From: Pavlovales sp. CCMP2436
Lineage: Eukaryota; Haptophyta; Pavlovophyceae; Pavlovales
Reading direction: 5' to 3'
Assembly (NCBI GenBank): GCA_026770615.1
Contig: MU631623.1
Coordinates: 121,881-134,985, forward strand
Length of the DNA: 13,105 nt
This document shows positions 7,228 to 12,900 of the stretch, piece by piece; position 1 is the stretch's first letter, and every line of letters starts with the position of its first letter. Under the pieces are notes generated by a model. That model was given only the letters and a program-made list of their open reading frames with translations. It did not search any database and was not told the origin of the DNA. Position numbers and translations under genes: made by a program.

Positions 7228-8064
7228 ATGGTCCTCTTCATGGACCCCGCGGACTTCGACCAGAAGCTGCTCGGCGTCGAGCTGCACTACATGAAGCCGG
7301 TCGGCGACAGCCTCAAGCCCAAGACGACGGTCCGCGTGACCTACGGCCCCACCAAGCGCTCGCTCGCGCTCATCACGCCGCCCATGGCCGCCGACTGGCC
7401 CATGCTCGGCCCCGACGGGAACATGGGCTCCAAGTTCGGCCCCGACGCGCCCGACAAGGCGGTCTACGTCGTCGGCCTCGCCGACCGCGCGCTCGAGGGC
7501 GTCGACCAGCACCGCGTCGCGCACCTCTTCACGGTCCTCAACCTCATCGACGAGCGCGTCTCCGACTTTGTGTGCGCGCACCAGAAGGACGTGCTCGGGA
7601 CGCGCGACCTCTCGCCTGAGGCCGTGCGCGGCAAGATGAGCGCGGCCGTCAAGCAGCGCTACGACGGCGACACGCCGCTCTACAAGCGCATGAACGTCTC
7701 GGTCCGCTGCCTCGACTACAACGGCAACCGCCGCGCCCTCCCGCAGCTCGACTGCAACCGCCAGCCACTCGCCGAGGGGCACGAGATCAAGCACGAGGAC
7801 CTGCTCATGGCCGCCATCCAGCTCGACATGTTCTACTCGATGACCAACGTCTTCGGCGTCAAGTGGGCGCCCGTGCAGCTCATGCTCCTCCGGCGCCGCG
7901 CCGACCAAGCCCCCCCCACGCCCGCCGACATCTGGGCCAACGTGGGCGTGCCCCAGTGGGCCACCGCCGACCCGCCCCCCGCCCCCCCCCTGCCCGGCTC
8001 GAACGCGTACGCGGGCATGCACGTCGACGGCCAGCACCACTTCGAGGGCAGCGGCTTCAACTAA
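7228..8064 (+). CDS. Probable single-strand-DNA-binding-like protein of large-DNA-virus type, 278 aa
   Basis: I chose ATG 7228 for its perfect GCCGCCATGG context, position after the TATA-like box, and because upstream in-frame codons belong to the repeat unit. The order of features is a beta-rich N-terminus (KTTVRVTYGP, then LALITPPM at 46-53), a strand DKAVYVVGLAD (76-86), a helix LFTVLNLIDERVSDFV (100-115), a P-x-K region with paired strands (KRMNVSVRCLDYNG, 153-166), and a closing FGVKWAPVQLMLLRR (209-223). The tail is disordered, proline- and histidine-rich (227-278). This progression resembles the OB-fold-like ssDNA-binding family of nucleocytoplasmic large DNA viruses, which ends in an FG.TW..VQ motif. 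That is pattern recognition only. Sitting near two HUH nucleases fits a role in coating ssDNA. It converges with the compact HUH gene. Confidence 0.7.
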   Translation: MVLFMDPADFDQKLLGVELHYMKPVGDSLKPKTTVRVTYGPTKRSLALITPPMAADWPMLGPDGNMGSKFGPDAPDKAVYVVGLADRALEGVDQHRVAHLFTVLNLIDERVSDFVCAHQKDVLGTRDLSPEAVRGKMSAAVKQRYDGDTPLYKRMNVSVRCLDYNGNRRALPQLDCNRQPLAEGHEIKHEDLLMAAIQLDMFYSMTNVFGVKWAPVQLMLLRRRADQAPPTPADIWANVGVPQWATADPPPAPPLPGSNAYAGMHVDGQHHFEGSGFN

Positions 8065-8074
8065 GCGAGCTCTA

Positions 8075-8142
8075 GCCAAGCAGCCAAGCAGCCAAGCAGT
8101 CAAGCAGACAAGCATACAAGTATAAATTATAAATTATAAATT
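8075..8142. repeat. 8-bp tandem repeats followed by TATAAATT repeats between convergent genes
   Basis: CCAAGCAG-type octamers (about five, progressively diverged) run from 8075 to about 8119. They are followed by TATAAATTATAAATTATAAA (8121-8140). This is one of the few AT-rich spots in the window and lies between the stops of the 7228 gene and the compact HUH gene. It could be a polyadenylation/3' end region for both genes or an easily melted site. Confidence 0.7.
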
Positions 8143-8159
8143 CAGCCCCGCGCGCTCGA

Positions 8160-8993
8160 CTAGGCGCCGTCTTCGGTCGTGAGGAGGGCCACCTGCTTCG
8201 ACAGATAGTGAGCCACAATCTGCCCCCAATCCGTCTGCGGCATGAGGTCGATTTTGCAGGCCGGGAGGCTCTTGAGCGGCATGCGCCCCTTGCCGGCCGA
8301 GGCGTGCAGGTTGTACGTCTCCTTGAAGAGGCCTTGCAAGGCGAGCTTGTTGATCCGGATCTGGCTCCAGTGCGAGATCGTGAGGTAGGCGTGGCAGTGC
8401 AAGGCGCCCGTCACGGGCCCGCGCTCCACGCCCGCGCGCACTTCGATTTTCTCGATGAACTCGTTCGGGTGCAGCGCGTCGTCGCCATAGGTGTCCGGGT
8501 GCGCTGGCCCGAAGGTCAGGATGTCGTAGATCTGCGTCCCGAGGCAGGCATTGAGCGCGGACTGCACCGCACGGGGGTCCTGCGCCTCGTCGAACGTGCG
8601 CCGGTTCGTGTTGAGCGTGATGAAAAAGTTGGACTGCTGCCGGCGGCGGCCGATGGGCTCGCAGTTGCGGCCGAGGTTGTGGTCGTGCTTGGTGCCGGCC
8701 GCGCCGAACGCGTCGCGCCGCCCGCCCGTCGCGCGCGCCTTCCACTCGCCGCTCGCCTTGTCCCACGCCGCGCTCCGCATGCCGTCCGCCGTGGAGCTCC
8801 CGATCGCGACCTCGATCGTGCTGGCGATGATCTTGTCCGCGGACGGGGCGCCGCGAGCGATGAGCTGCGCGTCGGCATGGTCGACGCGCGTGTCGCGGTA
8901 CCCGAGCTGCAGGCCGAGGCGCCCGCGCGCGACGTCGAGGCGGGCGGTGGGCGCGGCATTGGAGCGGGCGGCGGGGCGGCGGAGGGGCGCCAT
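8160..8993 (-). CDS. HUH (Rep-type) endonuclease, compact form, 277 aa
   Basis: The protein shows the three hallmark motifs of Rep-type HUH nucleases in order. Motif I is FFITLNTN (123-130), like the F-TLNN of circular Rep-encoding ssDNA viruses. Motif II is HCH (199-201) in GALHCHAYLTISH, the metal-binding pair. Motif III is YLSK (263-266), a single catalytic tyrosine with the Y-x-x-K spacing. Such enzymes nick one strand and stay covalently bound to the 5' end, starting rolling-circle or rolling-hairpin replication or transposition. There is no helicase domain: the chain ends 11 residues after motif III, unlike viral Reps that carry SF3 helicase. The N-terminal 110 residues are unrecognised. 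It starts at ATG 8993 (GCCATGG) and ends at TAG 8160-8162. It is homologous to the C-terminus of the large protein at 1-3211. No inactivating change is visible. Confidence 0.85.
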   Translation of the reverse strand: MAPLRRPAARSNAAPTARLDVARGRLGLQLGYRDTRVDHADAQLIARGAPSADKIIASTIEVAIGSSTADGMRSAAWDKASGEWKARATGGRRDAFGAAGTKHDHNLGRNCEPIGRRRQQSNFFITLNTNRRTFDEAQDPRAVQSALNACLGTQIYDILTFGPAHPDTYGDDALHPNEFIEKIEVRAGVERGPVTGALHCHAYLTISHWSQIRINKLALQGLFKETYNLHASAGKGRMPLKSLPACKIDLMPQTDWGQIVAHYLSKQVALLTTEDGA

Positions 8994-9032
8994 GGCAACG
9001 GCTTTCGTTCATTTAAGACAGTTTTTTTGAGG

Positions 9033-9272
9033 CTACTGCAAGGAGTCGACGGCCTCGAGCTGCACGGACGCGACGGAGAAGAGGTCGATCTGCGGCCCGC
9101 TCACCCACTTCCAGCAGAGGTTGGCGCGCACGGTCGGCGCCACCGCAACGAAGGCTTTGCGCCCGTTTTTGGCAGTCCGCACTTCCAAGTTGTGCGACTC
9201 GGCCGATGCGTCGAAGAAGGTCTTGGTGCAGAGGTCCATCATCTTGACCGTGTAGAGCGGCTCGGGCAGCAT
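9033..9272 (-). CDS. Small protein, 79 aa, unknown function
   Basis: The frame runs from ATG 9272 to TAG 9033-9035, ending 39 bp upstream of the compact HUH gene on the same strand, so the two could be expressed in sequence. The product is compact and mixed alpha/beta (MLPEPLYTVKMMDLCTKTFF, then LEVRTAKNGRKAFVAVAPTV and ANLCWKWVSGPQIDLFSVAS), with no membrane segment or known motif. It reads like a small globular domain. Its promoter would be the left flank of 138-bp unit B. Confidence 0.6.
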   Translation of the reverse strand: MLPEPLYTVKMMDLCTKTFFDASAESHNLEVRTAKNGRKAFVAVAPTVRANLCWKWVSGPQIDLFSVASVQLEAVDSLQ

Positions 9273-9341
9273 CCTTCTATGCTACGAGCTGCGGCAGAAA
9301 GTTTGCGCCGGCCAAAAAGAAGGGCGCGCCCTTTTTCAAAA

Positions 9342-9479
9342 CGCCTCCGAAACTCCGGAGTTCCTCCTCGATTTTCAGACGAAGTCTTTTCTCTCTAAGG
9401 GACATTTTCAATTCTCCATCTTGATTTCTCCTTGGAGAGAATGACTATTCTTCTGAGGAACTCCGTAGTTTCGGAGGCG
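9342..9479 (-). repeat. 138-bp symmetric unit, copy B (reverse orientation, intact)
   Basis: This copy is complete, with inverted ends and two near-identical palindrome cores; the right one reads AACTCCGTAGTT, with one change. It is flanked on the left by CTTTTTCAAAA and on the right by TTTTGAAAAA. It lies between the divergent starts at 9272 (-) and 9553 (+). Confidence 0.95.
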
Positions 9480-9552
9480 TTTTGAAAAATTGCTGGGCCC
9501 CGGCAACGGGGGTGCTGGCGTCGGCGGCCTTGCGGAGGCGGTTTAAAAACGA
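9480..9552 (+). promoter_or_regulatory. Leader of the 9553 gene, duplicated from the 5427 gene leader
   Basis: The DNA after unit B (TTTTGAAAAATTGCTGGG, then CCGGCAACGGGGGTGCTGGC, then TTGCGGAGGC) is almost the same as the minus-strand leader of the 5427 gene (5428-5491). The homology thus reaches about 60 bp beyond the 138-bp unit. A second TATA-like GTTTAAAAAC sits at 9541-9550, right before the start codon. Confidence 0.6.
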
Positions 9553-9873
9553 ATGGCGGACTGGACGCTCGCCGACCTCGACCAGTACGGCAGCTACGCC
9601 ACGCCGCACTCCGCGCACTCGCAGCTCTACTACGTGCGCGACGTGTCGCGCGCCTGGTGCGAGCGCTTGTGCGCGGTGGCCTGGGCGTCGCCGGACGAGG
9701 CGCAGCGCCGCGCGTGGTTCCGCCTGGCGCGCCGCTGCGCCGAGCGCGCCGAGCGCGCCGAGCGCCGGCTAGGGGCGTGGCGCTGCGAGGGGTGTGCCAT
9801 TTGCCCGGGCGCCTCGGGCCGGCTGGAGGCGCCGCCCGAGGCACTCGCCGGTTTTTTCTGGCACAGTCTCTGA
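9553..9873 (+). CDS. Small Cys/Trp-containing protein, 106 aa, unknown function
   Basis: It starts at ATG 9553 (ACGAATGG) and ends at TGA 9871-9873. The N-terminus is polar (MADWTLADLDQYGSYATPHS). The middle is a basic, arginine/alanine-rich helix (RLARRCAERAERAERRLGAW), and next to it is WRCEGCAICPG, a possible three-cysteine metal site (C77, C80, C83). The next gene begins 11 bp downstream on the same strand. No family is recognised. Codon and base composition match the neighbours. Confidence 0.6.
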   Translation: MADWTLADLDQYGSYATPHSAHSQLYYVRDVSRAWCERLCAVAWASPDEAQRRAWFRLARRCAERAERAERRLGAWRCEGCAICPGASGRLEAPPEALAGFFWHSL

Positions 9874-9884
9874 CAGCCTCTGAG

Positions 9885-10418
9885 ATGGACCTGGCGCAGC
9901 GCATCGCGGCGAATCACGCGGTGTGGGAGTCTCGCGCGCGCAGGCAGGTGCAGGAGCTCTACGTCGACCGCTTCGGTGTGCCGCCGTCGCGCCGGCAGAC
10001 GATGGCCGAGGCGACGCGCCGCGTGGACCCGGCCGTGGTGGAGGCGCTGCAGCGCGGGCGGGCGACCCAGGCGGCGAACCGTGCGCAGGCGGCGGCGCGT
10101 CGCGCGCACGAGGCGAGGCAGAACGTGCTGCAGCACGACGCGCGCATCGAGGCGCTCGAGGCGCGCTTCCAGGCGCGCTCCGTACGCCGCGACGCTCCGA
10201 CGCCTTCGGCTCCGAAGGCCGCGCCGCCCGCGCCGAAAGCCCGAGTGGCCTTTGCCGAGCTTACGCCGCGTACGGAGAGCGCGTCGCAGCCCCGCTCGAC
10301 ATCAGACGACTCGCCGCCAGCTGCGAGTCTGCCGCGTGCTCGCGAGCCTGCGCCTGCGCAAAGCCCTCGTACTGATGAAGCAGCTGAGCCCCCTCAGTCG
10401 CAGTCAGACTCGGATTGA
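9885..10418 (+). CDS. Helical, Arg/Ala-rich protein with disordered tail, 177 aa
   Basis: I took ATG 9885 because it follows the previous stop by 11 bp and upstream in-frame sequence overlaps the 9553 gene in another frame. Residues 1-95 form long basic helices, possibly coiled coil (RRQVQELYVDRFGVPPSRRQ, then AANRAQAAARRAHEARQNVL). The remainder is proline/serine/alanine-rich and ends acidic (PPQSQSDSD), as in disordered regulatory tails. Its last 158 bp overlap the convergent membrane-protein gene at 10261-10557. No function is assigned. Confidence 0.6.
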   Translation: MDLAQRIAANHAVWESRARRQVQELYVDRFGVPPSRRQTMAEATRRVDPAVVEALQRGRATQAANRAQAAARRAHEARQNVLQHDARIEALEARFQARSVRRDAPTPSAPKAAPPAPKARVAFAELTPRTESASQPRSTSDDSPPAASLPRAREPAPAQSPRTDEAAEPPQSQSDSD

Positions 10419-10557
10419 GGGAGGTCTCGACGCCCTGCGTCTGGCGGAGGGCGTTGTCGAGCGTGGGGTCCGCGAAGGTGTTCTCCGAGGTGTCCGCGAC
10501 GGGCGCGCGCAGGCCGCGGTAGGCGACGTACACGGCGAGGGCGCCAAGGGCAATCAT
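10261..10557 (-). CDS. Small membrane protein, 98 aa, unknown function
   Basis: It starts at ATG 10557 with a hydrophobic helix (MIALGALAVYVAYRGLRAPV) that could be a signal-anchor. A polar segment follows (ADTSENTFADPTLDNALRQT) and an Ala/Gln/Ser-rich end to TAA 10261-10263. The first 46 codons lie in DNA not used by the opposite gene and look like natural protein; the last part is antisense to the tail of the 9885 gene. The start lies 31 bp from 138-bp unit C, across the TATA-like TTTTAAATT. It is plausible but short. Confidence 0.5.
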   Translation of the reverse strand: MIALGALAVYVAYRGLRAPVADTSENTFADPTLDNALRQTQGVETSLNPSLTATEGAQLLHQYEGFAQAQAREHAADSQLAASRLMSSGAATRSPYAA

Positions 10558-10588
10558 CGTCAGTGGCGCACGCGAATTTAAAAGAGAG

Positions 10589-10726
10589 CGCCTCCGAAAC
10601 TCCGGAGTTCCTCAGAAGAATAGTCATTCTCTCTAAGGAGAAATCAAGATGGAGAATTGAAAATGCCCCTTAGAGAGAAAAGACTTCGTCTGAAAAACGA
10701 GGAGGAACTCCGGAGTTTCGGAGGCG
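10589..10726 (+). repeat. 138-bp symmetric unit, copy C (forward, intact)
   Basis: This copy is complete, with 25-bp inverted ends each containing AACTCCGGAGTT. It is flanked by TTTAAAAGAGAG on the left and CTCTATTTAAAAAG on the right, so an outward TATA-like box faces each of the divergent genes at 10557 (-) and 10776 (+). It shows the uninterrupted junction AGAATTGAAAATG that copy A lost to the copia insertion. Confidence 0.95.
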
Positions 10727-10775
10727 CTCTATTTAAAAAGATTCGGACGCCTCCAACGGACAGCAAGCAGCCGAG

Positions 10776-11279
10776 ATGGCCATTACGACGCGCGAGATCT
10801 TCCTCCGCCTCGCGCTCGGCACGCCCTGCGTCGGCGAGGACGAGTACCACGCGGAGATCGCGCGCTGCTGGCCCGAGCTCAACAAGCTCCTCCTCGACCA
10901 GAACTCCAAGATCTACAACCGCGTCGCCGGCATCGTCCGCCTCGAGGTGGACTCGATCTACGAGCCCGCGCAGGAAGGCCGGCACGCGGGCACCGTCGTC
11001 TTCGACATCCTCCTCGAGCTGAACAACCTCAACCCCAAGGCGCCCGCCGACGTGGCCAAGCCGCTCCTCGCGCGCGAGCTCAAGCGCCTCTGCGCCCGCG
11101 ACGCCGTCGTCCGGGTCAAGCGCGTCGTGCCCTCGGAGACCAGCGGCTGGCACGCGCGCCCCCCGGCCGACGGCGACTTCGCGGGCGACATGACGCACCG
11201 CCTCGTGCACGCCGGCGAGGTCGCGCTGCACGAGCCGAACCCCACCGTCGACGGACGCCGCTCCTTCGCCGTCCCCTGA
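10776..11279 (+). CDS. Conserved-looking globular protein, 167 aa, unknown function
   Basis: ATG 10776 (GAGATGG) lies about 40 nt after the TATA-like TATTTAAAAAG that borders unit C. The frame ends at TGA 11277-11279. The product has the mixed composition of a folded alpha/beta protein: MAITTREIFLRLALGTPCVG, YHAEIARCWPELNKLLLDQN, IVRLEVDSIYEP, TVVFDILLELNNLNP, then LARELKRLCARDAVVRVKRV and a Gly/His/Asp-containing end. Third-position GC is very strong in this frame. There is no transmembrane segment or recognised active site. Confidence 0.75.
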   Translation: MAITTREIFLRLALGTPCVGEDEYHAEIARCWPELNKLLLDQNSKIYNRVAGIVRLEVDSIYEPAQEGRHAGTVVFDILLELNNLNPKAPADVAKPLLARELKRLCARDAVVRVKRVVPSETSGWHARPPADGDFAGDMTHRLVHAGEVALHEPNPTVDGRRSFAVP

Positions 11280-11281
11280 TT

Positions 11282-11348
11282 GAGCATGGCCCATGACGAG
11301 GGCCATGGCGGCGCGCGGCGGAAGTTCGGTGCGCGCCCATTTTAAAAA
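11282..11348 (-). pseudogene. Orphan copy of the 7228-gene leader and first codons
   Basis: Read on the minus strand from unit D outward, this stretch gives CACCGAACTTCCGCCGCGCG, then CCGCCATGG and CCTCGTCATGGGCC. It matches the leader and first seven codons of the 7228 gene (ATGGTCCTCTTCATGGACC) and then diverges. It points into the 3' end of the 10776 gene, and no matching body follows. It is a truncated duplicate of a promoter plus 5' gene end. Confidence 0.75.
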
Positions 11349-11486
11349 CGCCTCCGAAACTCCGGAGTTCCTCCTCGATTTTCAGACGAAGTCTTTTCTC
11401 TCTAAGGGTCATTTTGAATTCTCCATCTTGATTTCTCCTTAGAGAGAATGACTATTCTTCTGAGGAACTCCGGAGATTCGAAGGCG
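11349..11486 (-). repeat. 138-bp symmetric unit, copy D (reverse, intact)
   Basis: This is a full-length copy with slight decay in the right arm (CGGAGATTCGAAGGCG). Its left flank TTTTAAAAA leads to the orphan 7228-like leader, and its right flank GCTCTATTTTAAC runs into AT-rich repeats. Unlike the others, it does not sit between two intact divergent genes. Confidence 0.95.
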
Positions 11487-11489
11487 CTC

Positions 11490-11650
11490 TATTTTAACTT
11501 TACAACTAACTTTATAACTAACTTATAACTAACTTATAACTAACTTTATAACTAACTTATAACTAACTTATAACTAACTTTTTTTAACTACCTTTTTATA
11601 ACTATCTTTATAACTAACTTTTTATAATTAAATTTATGACTAACTTTTAT
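11490..11650. repeat. AT-rich minisatellite, TTATAACTAAC-type units
   Basis: About 160 bp are made of degenerate 11-12 bp units (TAACTAACTTATAACTAACT and variants with extra T), with a poly-T stretch in the middle. It is by far the most AT-rich segment in this GC-rich window. It could be an easily melted replication or recombination site, or simple-sequence expansion. It marks the end of the ORF at 11640-11810. Confidence 0.9.
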
Positions 11651-11810
11651 GTTTCCGCGCCAGACTCGGGCTTGTATCTTCGTCCGCGCGCATCCGGCAA
11701 CGCGAGCTCAGGAAATTGGATACATTGAGCAAATAGTGGTGCCGCTGCGTCGCCTCCATGTCGAAGGGGTGCGCCTCGAAGGTCACCACCGGCGAGCACG
11801 CGGCCGTCAT
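11640..11810 (-). CDS. Small ORF, 56 aa, sharing the N-terminal block of the 3252 gene
   Basis: ATG 11810 begins MTAACSPVVTFEAHPFDMEA and the frame ends at TAG 11640-11642. The stretch PVVTFEAHPFDMEATQ (11745-11792) matches PVVSFKAHPFYTVATQ of the 3252 gene at 11 of 16 residues, in the same position near the N-terminus. The DNA is also similar, so the two are paralogues at least here. The rest (RHHYLLNVSNFLSS…) is unlike the 3252 product and the ORF stops in AT-rich repeats, so it may be a truncated gene. In competition, another frame of the same DNA could be a third exon of the 11888 gene through a 40-bp intron (11856-11895, GTGAGT…CTTAG). Confidence 0.5.
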   Translation of the reverse strand: MTAACSPVVTFEAHPFDMEATQRHHYLLNVSNFLSSRCRMRADEDTSPSLARKHKS

Positions 11811-11887
11811 TTGGCAGCTGCCGCAGAAATTCCGGGCGCGCGAGGGGCGGCTCGCCTAAGCCGGGGGGGGTCTTGCAAAAAAAAAGC

Positions 11888-12864
11888 CTACTCACCCACG
11901 GCCACGCACTGCACGGCCTGCACGATGGGCAGCGGCTGGACGAGCAGGTCGAACTCCTGCATCGCCGCCGCCATGAAGGCGGCATCGTCCTCGGCCGGCA
12001 CGGCGGTTTTGGGCTCCGACCCCGGCTTGAATGTGACGCGGCAGTACACGTAGCGGTTCTTCCAGAGGGGGTTGACGAGCGAGCACTTCTCGTAGGCCGG
12101 CCTGATCTTTAAACGGTTGCCGCGCGCCGGCATCCAGTTAAAGTAGGTGTCGAAGACGGACTTGATCACTTTCGCGAGGGCCTTCACGACTTGCGGGTTC
12201 GCCATGTCCACGGCGAACCCGCCGTGGACGAGGTAGGCGGACGCGGCCTGCACCATGTCGGCCGTCGTGATGCACTTGGTGGCGTCGAGGACGACCTCGG
12301 TCTTGAAGAAGACGGCGAGCTTGTCGGCGGTCGACTCGGGGGGAGCGAGCGCCATGGCCTCGGCGACCGAGTCCACCTCGAGCGGGACGAGCGAGTCCTC
12401 GCCTCCGTGGTGGTACTTGCGTGCGTACTTGGCCAAGTCCATGAAGAAAGAGGCGAGCGCGCGGCCGTTGTGCTGCTGGTTGAAGGCGTACTGCGGGTCG
12501 CCCAGGCGGTGGAAGCTGCCCAGCTGCTTGCGCGCGGCGGTCTCGTCGAAGACTAGGTTCTGCTCGCCGTACTGCTCGTGGTACGCGACGGCCTCGTCTT
12601 CGGCGGGCGAGAGATACACGCCGCGGGCTTTTGCCGCCGCCCATTTGCGCAGCTCGTTCTTGGAGTGCGCCCCGGCGGCCTAACGGGCGGGGAAGGGGGG
12701 TGAGCAATCTAAAATGCAATAAATGTAATAATCGGTAGAGTACAATACAAAATAAGCAGAGCGAAAAAGAATACCTCGAACGACTGCTTGGCGTCCAGCA
12801 CGAGCGCGGCGAGCGTCGTCTCGAGCGTGAGGGCCGAGGAGTGGTTCGTCACCTTGAACTGCAT
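11888..12864 (-). CDS. Spliced gene, about 293 aa, unknown function (possible helix-turn-helix domain)
   Basis: Exon 1 from ATG 12864 (MQFKVTNHSSALTLETTLAA, then KQSFE) ends at 12775 before GTATTC. Exon 2 resumes at 12679 after CCCGTTAG and runs to TAG 11888-11890. The join is phase 0 and opens a continuous frame with no other start needed. The exon 1 frame is open further upstream to a TAG near 12946 without an ATG. The middle (residues 154-240) has FFKTEVVLDATKCITTADMV, helices up to VFDTYFNWMPARGNRLKIRP and a strand RYVYCRVTFKPG. This faintly resembles the winged-helix region after viral primase-helicases, but I would not assign it. An N-terminal helical half (KYARKYHHGGED) precedes it. 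DNA just upstream belongs to a retroelement, so the promoter may be displaced. Confidence 0.65.
12680..12774 (-). other. Spliceosomal-type intron, 95 bp
   Basis: The donor is GAG|GTATTC. The body is T-rich in GC-rich surroundings. A branch-like CTCAC lies about 20 nt before a strong pyrimidine tract (CCCCCCCTTCCCCGCCC) and the acceptor GTTAG|GCC. The length is not a multiple of three and its removal joins two long frames exactly, which supports real splicing. Confidence 0.75.
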
Positions 12865-12900
12865 AATGTCGAGGCGCGCGAGGGCGGCCTCGTCCGGCGG

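Noticed and set aside
8134..9012. 292-aa minus-strand frame starting at 9012
   Set aside because: It is a shifted frame of the compact HUH gene, with arginine/alanine-rich nonsense and no motifs.
10644..11306. Minus-strand 220-aa frame opposite the 10776 gene
   Set aside because: Only its first codons (copy of the 7228 gene start) are meaningful; the rest is antisense to a well-supported gene.
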